In this document: one piece after another, positions 14,979 to 23,891 of the stretch
How the letters are laid out: each line of letters starts with the position of its first letter
How positions within the stretch are numbered: position 1 is the stretch's first letter
Assembly: GCF_003807585.1 (NCBI RefSeq)
Contig: NZ_RMBX01000014.1
Coordinates: 124,001 to 188,000 of the forward strand
Direction: 5' to 3'
Length of the DNA stretch: 64,000 nucleotides
DNA from: Chitinophaga barathri
Lineage (GTDB): Bacteria; Bacteroidota; Bacteroidia; Chitinophagales; Chitinophagaceae
Notes under the pieces: model-generated
What the model was told of the DNA's origin: nothing
What the model saw: the letters and a program-made list of their open reading frames with translations, nothing else
Databases searched by the model: none
Translations under genes and position numbers: made by a program

Positions 14979-17849
14979 ATGAAAAGAACGGTCAGCTGCA
15001 TACTTACAGCACTTTTGCTTTGCCTCGCCGCCGGGGTGCAGGCGCAGATATTCAACACCAAAAAGAACAAAGATGCGGACGAGCTATACGCCGAGGCCGT
15101 GCAGGCTACCCGCGCCGGGCAATACCAGAAAGCCATCGCCCTTAGCCAGCAGGCACTGAAGATACGGCCCGACTTTACCGACCAGGAGCTGCTGCTCGGC
15201 CGCCTGTATATGCTCACGAACAACTATCCCGCCGCCCGGATGTATGTGCACAAAGTGATCAAAAAAAGCCCTAACTACCGCGATGCCTACCTGTACGCGG
15301 TGAATATCGAAATGCTGACCCGGCAATATGCCCAGGCGGAAAAATATGTGAATGACGCGTTGAAACAATTCCCGGGCGATAAAGAATTTATGCTGAAAAA
15401 ACTGGGCATCCTGGACGTGACCGAACGTTTCCAGAGTGGCAACGTGTATGCGGAAGACCTGCTGGAAAAATTCACCGGTGACACTTCCGTACGCAAAGCC
15501 TATGTGGGCCACTACCTGATGGCCGGCCACTTCTACCGCCAGCGCGGCATCCCTTCGCTGGCAGAGCAGCATTACGAAAAAGCGCTCGCCATGCAGCCGG
15601 GCAACCAGGAAGCCAGCAGTTCCATTATGAACATGCACCTGAAAAGCGGCAGCTATGAACGCGCGCTGGAACAGGTGAACAGCGAGCTGGCGGGCAATCC
15701 CGGCTCGTACGACCTGCTGATGCGCAAACTGGGCCTGCTCCAGGATATGCACAACTACCCGGAAGCCCTGAACGTATTGCAACAGGTTCTCAAAAACCAC
15801 CCCGGCGACGCCAAAGCACGCGGCCTGGACCTTTCGCTGCGCATGGAAGCCGCTTCCTGGTATACCAATACCGATCCATATATGTTGTACACCGGTATAT
15901 TGGAAAAAAATCCCGGTAACAGGGAAGCGCTGGATAAAGTAATAGGCATCAGCCTGGCGCGTGGCGCCTACCGCGAAGCGCTCGCCTGGATCAACACAGG
16001 CCTGAAAAGCAGCCCGGGCGACCAGCGCCTTCAGTCCCTCAAACTGGACGTGCTGGAAAGCGACCGCAAATTCGGTGAGGCGGCGATACTTGCTGAAAAG
16101 CTGCTGCGCAGCGCACCCTCCGCCGAAAAACGCCAGCGGTACATCGCCCTGAGAGTAGCCTCCGGCCGCGATTACCTTGCCCAGCAACAATACGACCTCG
16201 CCCTTGCCGAATTTGAAAGCGCCCTCCGCGAAAGCCCCTCGGATACCGCGGCGCTGGATATGACGGCCAATACCTACATCACCCAAAAAGATTACCCCCG
16301 CGCGCTGGACGTGCTCAACTCCGCGCTGGCGGCCCATCCTTCGAACGCACGTTTCCTCATGAAAAAAGCATCCGTGCTGGCGGAAACCGGGCAGTACGAC
16401 GAAGCGGCGGATATTGCCAGGAGCTTACAGACGCGGTTCCCCGGCAATCACCGATACACGGACCTCATCACAGACATGCACCTCACCGCCGGCCGGCAAT
16501 TTATGCAGGCGGAAGAATACACGCTGGCCAAAGGCCAGTTTTCCCTCGTGCTGGACAATGACCCGGATAACATGGAAGCGCTCAACTACCTGGTGAACCT
16601 GGAATCCGCCAGGCAGCAATACGACAGCGCTATCTATTACGCGGACATTGCCCTGCGGCTACAACCGGACAACAAAGAAATGTTGCTCAAAAAAGCCTCC
16701 GTGTACACGGATATGAAACGATATGCAGACGCCAATACCATCAACTACCAGCTGATGCAACGTTACCCCTACACCGTAAAATACCGCACCGCCTACGTGG
16801 AAGGACTGGTGGCGGAAGCGCTCGCTCATTGGCGGAATAACCGGCCGGACAGTGCTTTCCCCATATTTCAGCAGGCGCTGGCGATCGATAAAAAAGATTC
16901 CCTCGCGCTGCTGAACAGCATGAACATCCTGTATGCGCGGAAGTCTTATGATAGCGCGCTGGTGTACGCCAACGAAGCGCTCAGGTATTACCCGGAAAGT
17001 GAAAACTTCCTACAACGGCGCGCGCTGAACCTGGAGGGCCTCCAGGACTACGAAGCCGCTGCGCGTGCCGCGGATACGCTGGCAAGGCGGTTTCCCTCGG
17101 CGGACAACAAAGATTATGCGGACCTTATGGCATCTAAAGGGCTGAAAAACCAGTTCGGCCTGTTTTACCTCAATTCCAATTACGATTACGCCAGCAGCAA
17201 TTACAATATTGCCACCGTTGAATACCGCCGTTTCTTTAAAAAAGGTTCCTGGGCCGCAAGGGCCAACTATGCCGGGCGGGAAGAAGGGACCGGGCTGATG
17301 GGCGAAGCCGAACTGTATTACACGCACAGCAAAAGCCTGTACTCCTACGCACTGGCCGCCTATGGCAACAAGATCGTATTCCCGCAGCTGCGGCTTGCCT
17401 ACTCCATCTTCAAAACGTTCAATCATGAAATTGAAGGAGAACTGGGCGCCCGTTATCTTATGACAGACAGTACAAACTCCGTTACCGGCGTCACCTCCAT
17501 CGCCAAACCGTTCGGAGATTTCTGGGTGAACCTGCGCGCCTATTTTATCAGCGAGGAAGGGGATTTTAACACCTCGTTTAACCTTACTACCCGGTATTAC
17601 ATGAACAGGCGGCAGGATTACCTCGCCCTCATAGCCGGGCTGGGCACCTCGCCGGATGACCGCAGCCGCCTGGTACAGTTCCCGGAGCTAACAGGCCTGC
17701 TTACCCGCAGCATCGCGGCGGGATACCAGAAAACGATCCGTTACCGCACCACGCTGGGGCTCTTCGGCACATGGATCAATCAAAAGATCGGGGATAACCA
17801 GTTCCAGAATCAATACGATATCTATATCACGGTACAACGTAAATTCTAA
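14979..17849 (+). CDS. TPR protein with C-terminal YaiO-type outer-membrane beta-barrel
   Basis: From ATG 14979 the 956-residue protein has a signal peptide (MKRTVSCILTALLLCLAAGVQA), about 15-18 tetratricopeptide repeats over some 680 residues, and a C-terminal 230-residue segment of alternating amphipathic strands ending in an aromatic residue (YDIYITVQRKF), as in the YaiO outer-membrane family. In-frame ATGs at 14901 (overlapping the GT2 stop) and 14931 are alternatives. The layout equals that of PgaA and BcsC, where TPRs guide a polymer to an outer-membrane pore. It is located directly downstream of the synthases, so it is probably the exporter. Pore formation is inference; some YaiO-type barrels may not secrete. 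Confidence 0.87.
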   Translation: MKRTVSCILTALLLCLAAGVQAQIFNTKKNKDADELYAEAVQATRAGQYQKAIALSQQALKIRPDFTDQELLLGRLYMLTNNYPAARMYVHKVIKKSPNYRDAYLYAVNIEMLTRQYAQAEKYVNDALKQFPGDKEFMLKKLGILDVTERFQSGNVYAEDLLEKFTGDTSVRKAYVGHYLMAGHFYRQRGIPSLAEQHYEKALAMQPGNQEASSSIMNMHLKSGSYERALEQVNSELAGNPGSYDLLMRKLGLLQDMHNYPEALNVLQQVLKNHPGDAKARGLDLSLRMEAASWYTNTDPYMLYTGILEKNPGNREALDKVIGISLARGAYREALAWINTGLKSSPGDQRLQSLKLDVLESDRKFGEAAILAEKLLRSAPSAEKRQRYIALRVASGRDYLAQQQYDLALAEFESALRESPSDTAALDMTANTYITQKDYPRALDVLNSALAAHPSNARFLMKKASVLAETGQYDEAADIARSLQTRFPGNHRYTDLITDMHLTAGRQFMQAEEYTLAKGQFSLVLDNDPDNMEALNYLVNLESARQQYDSAIYYADIALRLQPDNKEMLLKKASVYTDMKRYADANTINYQLMQRYPYTVKYRTAYVEGLVAEALAHWRNNRPDSAFPIFQQALAIDKKDSLALLNSMNILYARKSYDSALVYANEALRYYPESENFLQRRALNLEGLQDYEAAARAADTLARRFPSADNKDYADLMASKGLKNQFGLFYLNSNYDYASSNYNIATVEYRRFFKKGSWAARANYAGREEGTGLMGEAELYYTHSKSLYSYALAAYGNKIVFPQLRLAYSIFKTFNHEIEGELGARYLMTDSTNSVTGVTSIAKPFGDFWVNLRAYFISEEGDFNTSFNLTTRYYMNRRQDYLALIAGLGTSPDDRSRLVQFPELTGLLTRSIAAGYQKTIRYRTTLGLFGTWINQKIGDNQFQNQYDIYITVQRKF

Positions 17850-20098
17850 TGGAAAACATGATAAACACTTTCTTTTGTACGCTCATGCTTTTCCTTCACC
17901 CAGGCTGCAATTCGGCCAAAGACATTGTGCTGGTGGAGAATGGTAAAGCCCGTCACCAGATCGTACTGCCTGCCGAAGCCACGCCCGCTGAAAAACGTGC
18001 TGCGGGCATATTGCGGGATCATCTTACGAAAATGTCAGGCGCCACATTCCGCCAGGTCAGTGAAAATGCTTACCGCGAAGGCGATGCCGCCATCTTTATC
18101 GGCAATACGGGGCACACCGAAAAATTCGGTGAGGAGAAGATCAAAGGAGAAGGATTCCTGATTGCCACAGATGACAAACACCTGTACATCCGCGGCGGAA
18201 GCGGCAAGGGTGTAGTGTATGGCGTATACACCCTGCTGGAACAATATTTTGGATGCCGCAAATACGCCGCCGGGCCCGCATGCACTCCTTCAAAAAAAAC
18301 GATCGGAATACGGCCGCTGATCACAGACCAGCAGGAACCACAATTCGTTTACCGCGAAACCTACTACCCCGCCCCGCTGGATGCGGAATACCAGGAATGG
18401 CACAAACTGCACAGCTTTGAAGATCTCTGGGGGCTTTGGGGGCATTCTTTTTTTAAACTAGTACCGCCCGGACAATACTTTTCCGGGCATCCCGAATATT
18501 ACGCACTGGTGAACGGCAAACGGCAGGCTTCCCAGCTATGCCTGAGCAACGATCAGGTATTCCGGATCGTAACGGACTATTTCCGCAAAGCCATTGCAGA
18601 CAATCCTGATGCCATTTACTGGAGCATTTCACCCGAAGACGGCACGGGCTATTGTACCTGCGACCGATGCAGCCTGGCAGACAAGGAAGAAGGCAGTCAT
18701 TCCGGCTCACTGATCCGTTTTGTAAACCGGGTGGCCGCACAATTCCCGGCTCAGCAATTCACCACGCTGGCGTACACCTACACGCTGCAACCACCGGCCC
18801 GCACGCGTCCGGCCGCCAATGTGATCATCATGCTCAGCAGCATAGACGCTTACCGTAACCAGCCCCTGGCCAGTGCTCCTTCCGCTGCTGTTTTCCGCAA
18901 GGCGCTCGCGGACTGGAAAAAAGTTTCCGCCAGCATCTTCATCTGGGACTATACCACGCAGTTCACCAATTACCTCGCGCCCTTCCCGGACTATTTCCTG
19001 CTACAGCAGAACCTGCAATATTTTGCGGACAATGGCGTGAGCGGTGTATTTTCCCAGGGCAGCGGCGCTACTTATTCGGACATGGCGGAACTGAATGCAT
19101 ATTTGCAGGCGAAAATATTGTGGCAGCCGAAAGCAGGCATAGATAACACTTTCAGCGATTTCATGAACGGCTACTACGGTCCGGCCGCACCTTTTATCAC
19201 AAAGTACCTCCAGGCGCTCGCGCGTAACCTTCAATCCGCCAAAGTACCGCTGGACATTTACGGCAGCCCGGTAAACAATCATACGGACTATCTCTCCCCC
19301 GCTGCCATCGATGAATACTCCACTTTACTCGACCAGGCCGAAAAAGCCGCGGGGGATAATACCGCGCTGGCGGAAAAGGTCTACAAGGCGCGGCTTCCGC
19401 TGGAATACACCGTATTGCAGCAGTCTCGGCTGTATGGAACAGAAAAATACGGTTACCTCGTGCCGTCCGGTAATAGTTTTGTGCCGAACCCGAAATGGGC
19501 GGAAAGAGTAAAAAGATTTGTACAGCAGGCGCAGAAAGCCGGTGTAACGGAGCTTGCGGAAGGCGGCCTCAGTCCGGAAGCGTACGGGCAGGAATGGGAA
19601 CAGTTGCTGGCCCGGCCCTGGCTTCCCAGCCTAGCCTTTCGTAAAAAGGTAACGCTTTTGCATCCCTTTACGCCGGAATACACCGCAAAAAAAGAAGCGA
19701 CGCTTACAGACGGGCTTACGGGCGGAAAAGATTTTTCATTGAACTGGCTGTACACCTACGGCAATGATCTGGTGGCTACTATCGATCTCGGGCAGGCGCA
19801 AAAGATCGGTGGCATTCAGCTCAATTTTTTACAGGATGCAAGGCATAATATTTTCCTCCCCACAGCGATTATTATTGAAGTGTCCACGGACGGGCAATCC
19901 TTTCAACCGGCTGCCCGGCAGGCCGTTGGAGCCGTAGCGGAAGAAGATTTCAGCGCGCATGTGGAAACATATAAACTCGCGGCCCGGGCGAATGCAAGAT
20001 TTGTGAGGGTAACGGCGCACTGTTTGCCGCAGATGCCGGCATGGAGAGGTAACGACAAAAAACCAGCGGTTTGTTGTGATGAGATCTTTGTGAATTAG
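17849..20098 (+). CDS. DUF4838 protein, GH67-like, with C-terminal discoidin-like domain
   Basis: The 749-residue protein starts on the A of the upstream TAA. The N-terminal segment resembles the alpha-glucuronidase (GH67) N-domain: the LVENGKARHQIVLP strand, GNT and GKGVVYGVYTLLEQY. Then comes a TIM-barrel-like DUF4838 core with SPEDGTGYCTCDRC, and a C-terminal F5/8 type C-like sheet domain (IGGIQLNFLQD...FVRVTAH). The signal sequence is weak (residues 4-20) and ends PGC, so it may be a lipoprotein. DUF4838 function is unknown. In this operon it takes the place of the periplasmic hydrolase of Pga/Pel systems, so trimming of the exported glycan is a reasonable guess. It is also adjacent to, but convergent with, the PUL. 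Confidence 0.83.
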   Translation: MENMINTFFCTLMLFLHPGCNSAKDIVLVENGKARHQIVLPAEATPAEKRAAGILRDHLTKMSGATFRQVSENAYREGDAAIFIGNTGHTEKFGEEKIKGEGFLIATDDKHLYIRGGSGKGVVYGVYTLLEQYFGCRKYAAGPACTPSKKTIGIRPLITDQQEPQFVYRETYYPAPLDAEYQEWHKLHSFEDLWGLWGHSFFKLVPPGQYFSGHPEYYALVNGKRQASQLCLSNDQVFRIVTDYFRKAIADNPDAIYWSISPEDGTGYCTCDRCSLADKEEGSHSGSLIRFVNRVAAQFPAQQFTTLAYTYTLQPPARTRPAANVIIMLSSIDAYRNQPLASAPSAAVFRKALADWKKVSASIFIWDYTTQFTNYLAPFPDYFLLQQNLQYFADNGVSGVFSQGSGATYSDMAELNAYLQAKILWQPKAGIDNTFSDFMNGYYGPAAPFITKYLQALARNLQSAKVPLDIYGSPVNNHTDYLSPAAIDEYSTLLDQAEKAAGDNTALAEKVYKARLPLEYTVLQQSRLYGTEKYGYLVPSGNSFVPNPKWAERVKRFVQQAQKAGVTELAEGGLSPEAYGQEWEQLLARPWLPSLAFRKKVTLLHPFTPEYTAKKEATLTDGLTGGKDFSLNWLYTYGNDLVATIDLGQAQKIGGIQLNFLQDARHNIFLPTAIIIEVSTDGQSFQPAARQAVGAVAEEDFSAHVETYKLAARANARFVRVTAHCLPQMPAWRGNDKKPAVCCDEIFVN

Positions 20099-20099
20099 T

Positions 20100-20306
20100 C
20101 ATTCCAACTCCCTCGACCTGCATAATATTTTGCTCCGATCACTGGCAGCTGACCCGCGCATACCTGTGATCGCGGACGATGTGGACAACCTGTATATCTC
20201 CGGCTTGCAAACTGACCGCCCGGATAAAAAAGCCATTCAGTTATTGAATGTCCGGACCTATAAAAAACTATCTGCGGCAACCAACGGCGACTTTTATCAT
20301 CAATAA
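20100..20306 (+). pseudogene. Possible gene remnant
   Basis: A 68-codon frame without a start codon (SLDLHNILLRSL to TNGDFYHQ) runs to TAA at 20304-20306, in a different frame from the upstream gene. The codon use and amino-acid pattern look coding (PRIPVIADDVDNLYISGL). No in-frame ATG is available at its head. It may be the tail of a deleted gene. I do not recognise the family, and chance cannot be excluded. Confidence 0.3.
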
Positions 20307-20346
20307 AAAAAGACCGCGATGTCGTGATACATCGCGGTCTTTTTAG
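20306..20346. terminator. Bidirectional intrinsic terminator
   Basis: An 11-base-pair perfect stem GACCGCGATGT/ACATCGCGGTC with a 6-base loop is flanked by A7 on the left and T5 on the right, so it can end transcripts from both sides: the operon on the plus strand and the 20347-20580 gene on the minus strand. Confidence 0.88.
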
Positions 20347-20580
20347 TTATTTTTTGTCCTTTTCTTCTCTTTTTTCTATGTCCTTTGCTTCATCTATGTC
20401 CTCTTCGTCCATCTCTTCTTCGTCTCCCGCTTCAGCGATATTTTTAACAATGGAAGAAACAGGCCCTTCCATCTTCTCCTGCGGATCCGGACCCAGGGTT
20501 TCAGGGTCAGGCTGGATGGATGCGCCTTGTTTTTTTGCTTCTTCTTCCGCCTTCTTTTCCAGTTTTTCTTTGTCTGTCAT
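20347..20580 (-). CDS. Small charged protein of unknown function
   Basis: The 77-residue protein is very rich in E, K and D: an N-terminal basic/acidic helix (TDKEKLEKKAEEEAKK), a Pro-rich middle (SIQPDPETLGPDPQEK), and an acidic C-terminal stretch (EEEMDEEDIDEAKD). No signal peptide or known domain is present. It ends directly at the bidirectional terminator. It is probably disordered and cytoplasmic. Its position 60 bases after the esterase gene suggests that it may be the last gene of the PUL transcript, though its composition does not suggest a glycan role. Confidence 0.62.
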   Translation of the reverse strand: MTDKEKLEKKAEEEAKKQGASIQPDPETLGPDPQEKMEGPVSSIVKNIAEAGDEEEMDEEDIDEAKDIEKREEKDKK

Positions 20581-20641
20581 GATAGGGTATTTTGAATAAA
20601 ACGGACGAAAAACCGTGCCATGCCATTACTGTCATAAAGAA

Positions 20642-21859
20642 TCATTCCTGCTTAAGCCCAGGCCCATACATCAAACTGGCCAGCGCCACACCCCTTGAAT
20701 CCCTCGCATATCCAAAGAAATAAATTTCTTTCCCTGCCACCGCGGCGGGAATCACTGCATTAAATTTCTCACCTGTCTTCTCCGCAGGCACCGCTATCCA
20801 GTTCCTGTCCTGCCAGCTGGCGGAAGGTTCGCTGTAATAGAGCATGACCGAATCTGCCCTGATACCCTGTGGCATATGCACCACTATTTCCACATTTTCG
20901 GGCGATTTACGGGCTGCTTCCACCCTTCCGAAGGGTTGGCCTTTACCTTTGAGGTAATAGTCGAAATAAAGCTCCTGCATTTTACTGCCGCCCGGTATCT
21001 GTTTGTGATTGATGTTTGGCCCCCATACGAGGTTCTTAGTGCCTTTGATCCGGCCAAGCGTAGCCATAACGGCTTCTGGCCAGAAAAAGGTGTCGTTGGA
21101 AGCTGCTTCCATAAAAAACGGCGCTTTGATGTGCTGTGCGCGGCGGCCGGCGTCGAAGTATTGCAGCCAGGCTTTGCGGTCCGCTTCGGGGAGTCTGGCG
21201 ATGATCTCTTTCCAGAAAGAGCCCAGCTCGTAATACCCGCTTCCAAATACGGAATAAGCCGCCTGTACTTTGTTGCCCAGCAGGCCGGAGAGCATCGTCG
21301 TGGAATATCCGCCCCAGGAAAAACCCGTAATGCCCATATGCGATACATCCACGTCGGGGCGGCAGCGCAGAAGATTAAATGCCTCCAGGCCCGCAACGAT
21401 CGCGTCCGTTAAGGTGCTGCTTTCCGGTCCGTTCGTAAGATCGAAACGGGGCGCTTCACCGCCGGGGCGGCTTTTCCATGCGCCAGTGGAATACGGAGTT
21501 TTACCATTGCCGCAAATACCAGGCAGGTCCGGCGCCAGCGCTACATAACCGCGGCGGGCGTATTCCTGCACGCGGTCAAGCATATCCTCCGCGCGGCTGC
21601 CGCCTCCATGCAGGAAAAGCATACCGGGGTATTTACCTTCCGTACGCGGGAATGCCATCACAGCATACACCCTGTTCGCGCCGTTCCTGGAACGGAAAGT
21701 GATCTTGCGGGTAACGATCGCTTCCGCGCCTTCACCGGTGAGCGTGTCGCTGATGACGGTCGCGATTTCCGGAACGCTGGATAGATAGGCCTTGAATGGG
21801 TCCTGCCCCTTTGCCGGCACTAACCAGAGTAATTGCAGGAAAAGAAAAAGCTGTTTCAT
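20642..21859 (-). CDS. Secreted alpha/beta-hydrolase, acetyl-xylan-esterase-like
   Basis: The 405-residue protein has a signal peptide (MKQLFLFLQLLWLVPAKGQ) and a dienelactone-hydrolase/acetyl-xylan-esterase type alpha/beta-hydrolase fold. HGGGSRAEDM is the oxyanion-hole region, GFSWGGYS is the Ser nucleophile elbow, and NHKQIPGG carries the likely catalytic His. It would remove acyl groups, probably acetyl, from a glycan. Its start overlaps the end of the lyase gene upstream by 4 bases, so it belongs to the PUL operon. The exact substrate is inferred only. Confidence 0.85.
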   Translation of the reverse strand: MKQLFLFLQLLWLVPAKGQDPFKAYLSSVPEIATVISDTLTGEGAEAIVTRKITFRSRNGANRVYAVMAFPRTEGKYPGMLFLHGGGSRAEDMLDRVQEYARRGYVALAPDLPGICGNGKTPYSTGAWKSRPGGEAPRFDLTNGPESSTLTDAIVAGLEAFNLLRCRPDVDVSHMGITGFSWGGYSTTMLSGLLGNKVQAAYSVFGSGYYELGSFWKEIIARLPEADRKAWLQYFDAGRRAQHIKAPFFMEAASNDTFFWPEAVMATLGRIKGTKNLVWGPNINHKQIPGGSKMQELYFDYYLKGKGQPFGRVEAARKSPENVEIVVHMPQGIRADSVMLYYSEPSASWQDRNWIAVPAEKTGEKFNAVIPAAVAGKEIYFFGYARDSRGVALASLMYGPGLKQE

Positions 21860-23874
21860 TTTTTGATGCCGTTGCCTTGTTCTGAATTTTTACTGAGCCT
21901 GCCTGCAGCAGGTTGACTGATATAAATACCTTCCTTTCCGTTGTACTGCGCCTTATTATCCTGCACAGTAAAGCCCTTCACGCCATCCATCCACGCATCC
22001 AGCCTGATGCCGTTTTCGTCGTTCCCTTCGGCTAGGTTTCCTTTGACAATAACGTTTTTGCTTTCGGTGCAGTGTATGCCGGAAAGTTTGTTCCTCGCGG
22101 TTTCATTGCCTTTAATGACAGCATCCGAACAGAAAGAGAGGTCCATGCCGCTACCCCAGGGCGATGTATCGAAACGGCTGTTTTTAACAGCAATGCCTTG
22201 CACATGGGCCAGGTGAAGGTTGTGATGAAAACCGGCGCCCGGCACCACGGAAGCGCCGTTGTCACTGAAATCGCAATTATCCACGGTCACGTTTACCGCG
22301 CCGCGTACGGACACGCCGTTTTTGGTGAAGTTCTGTACCGTGAGACGGACAAGACTAATATTGCGCAGCTGTCCTTCACGCTCCGCCTGGAAAAGAATGC
22401 CTTCGCGGCTGGGAGCGCTCATGTAAGACCGGTTCCTCCGGTCCGCATTCGGGTCTGTATTGGGCACCGGGTTCACCGCCCCTTCTATCAGCAGGTCCCG
22501 GATGGTCACATCGTGCAGTGTGGTGTCCGCATTTACGATGGTTCTTGTTCTCAGTTCTGGTGAGAGCACCAGGATGGATACATTGCCTTTGCCCGCCAGT
22601 GTTACGCCGCTGCGCATCTTTAAAGGCGCTTTCAGTACGTGCACACCTTTGTCCAGCACCACCCATTTACCGGTGCCGGCAGCGGCATCCAATGCTTCCT
22701 GGATGTTGCCGCCCGGAGCAATGAGCACCGACGATGCGGGAGCTTCCGCTGTGGGCGTCTCCAAAGCGCCGCGCAGGTCAGCATAGGGAAGGAACTTCGT
22801 TTTGCCCGGCTGCCGTTTCATCGGCGCGCGGATGGCCGTCAGTACATCCAGCGAGGAATCCTTGCGGGTATGTTCTGTCATCACTCTTTTTGTAAAAGGC
22901 ATATCCAGCCCCTTCACTTCGTGATAGTGATGGTAAATGCTTTCGTAAATATCGCGGTACCGTTCTTTTGCACGGTGAGACAGGATGCCGTACACAGGCA
23001 CTTCCCCTCCCAGCATAAATTTCGAGGTATATTCAAAACCCAATGCCAGCCTGTTACCGGCCGCTCCGTAAAAATCCTCTCCCTGCGTCCAGGCTACCTG
23101 CGCCGCTTTGGCGAACTCGCCAATGCCCAACTGCACATGATCCCAGTCGCGCGTGGTTTCCTGTATCTGCCCGTTTGGATAGATGTATTTCGTGATCCCG
23201 GAATTGCCCGGGCCACGGTAATACCTCTCCACCGCCGCGTCGTATATCTCACGGTTGTCCGTGAATACGCCGATGCACAGCAAGGTATTAATGATGGCGG
23301 CATCCCAGTTGCCATTGGCTTCTGTGAAAAAATCCTTTACGGTGGGATAATACACCGTCAGCATCATACGTTTGAACTGATCGATATCCTTAGCTTGCCA
23401 GCCAGACGCTGTATATTTCATTATTTCCGCGGCGTTCAGGAAATAATATGCGGTGAGCGCCACGCTCAGTTTGGCGTTGTTATCATCAAAATCCCAAAGC
23501 GTGTAAGCCCAGGCGTTCAGTATCTCAATCGATTTTGCAGCATACGTTTTATCGCCGGTGATGTACCACATCAGCGCGTGATTATATACCGCATTGGCGC
23601 TGGCGGACAATTCTCTTCCGCCGCTGCTGTTCGCGCCATATGGCCCTACGGAGATGTGGGCGCGCGGTTCCGGTTTAAAGTCAGTGGATGTGCGTTGTTT
23701 CAGCTTGGCAAACGCGTCCTTCCAGGGCTGTTTACCCGAAAGGACTTGCTGCTTCATATATTCGAGGTCTTCCCGGTTCTGCATCATACCGGGATGCACA
23801 AAAGGTTTTCCGGCCTTCTGTGCAAACGAAGCGCCTGCCAACAGCAGGAGCAATACGGTCAATATTCTTTTCAT
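21856..23874 (-). CDS. Alginate-lyase-like protein fused to right-handed beta-helix
   Basis: After a signal peptide (MKRILTVLLLLLAGASFAQ), the N-terminal ~370 residues match the alginate-lyase alpha/alpha-barrel family (VHPGMMQNREDLEYMKQQ; NALMWYITGDKTYAAKSIEILNAW region). The C-terminal ~300 residues are a parallel beta-helix of the pectate-lyase type with repeated G-N/V-x-x-N turns. Length is 672. Both parts bind acidic polysaccharides in known families, so a uronate-containing substrate is plausible. The linker lies near residue 370. Catalytic residues of the helix domain could not be assigned. It is in the PUL operon between GH92 and the esterase. Confidence 0.82.
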   Translation of the reverse strand: MKRILTVLLLLLAGASFAQKAGKPFVHPGMMQNREDLEYMKQQVLSGKQPWKDAFAKLKQRTSTDFKPEPRAHISVGPYGANSSGGRELSASANAVYNHALMWYITGDKTYAAKSIEILNAWAYTLWDFDDNNAKLSVALTAYYFLNAAEIMKYTASGWQAKDIDQFKRMMLTVYYPTVKDFFTEANGNWDAAIINTLLCIGVFTDNREIYDAAVERYYRGPGNSGITKYIYPNGQIQETTRDWDHVQLGIGEFAKAAQVAWTQGEDFYGAAGNRLALGFEYTSKFMLGGEVPVYGILSHRAKERYRDIYESIYHHYHEVKGLDMPFTKRVMTEHTRKDSSLDVLTAIRAPMKRQPGKTKFLPYADLRGALETPTAEAPASSVLIAPGGNIQEALDAAAGTGKWVVLDKGVHVLKAPLKMRSGVTLAGKGNVSILVLSPELRTRTIVNADTTLHDVTIRDLLIEGAVNPVPNTDPNADRRNRSYMSAPSREGILFQAEREGQLRNISLVRLTVQNFTKNGVSVRGAVNVTVDNCDFSDNGASVVPGAGFHHNLHLAHVQGIAVKNSRFDTSPWGSGMDLSFCSDAVIKGNETARNKLSGIHCTESKNVIVKGNLAEGNDENGIRLDAWMDGVKGFTVQDNKAQYNGKEGIYISQPAAGRLSKNSEQGNGIKK

Positions 23875-23891
23875 AAGTGGAATTATTGGGT

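Noticed and set aside
20100..20306. Real gene on the plus strand between DUF4838 and the terminator
   Set aside because: No start codon is available, so it is listed only as a possible remnant.
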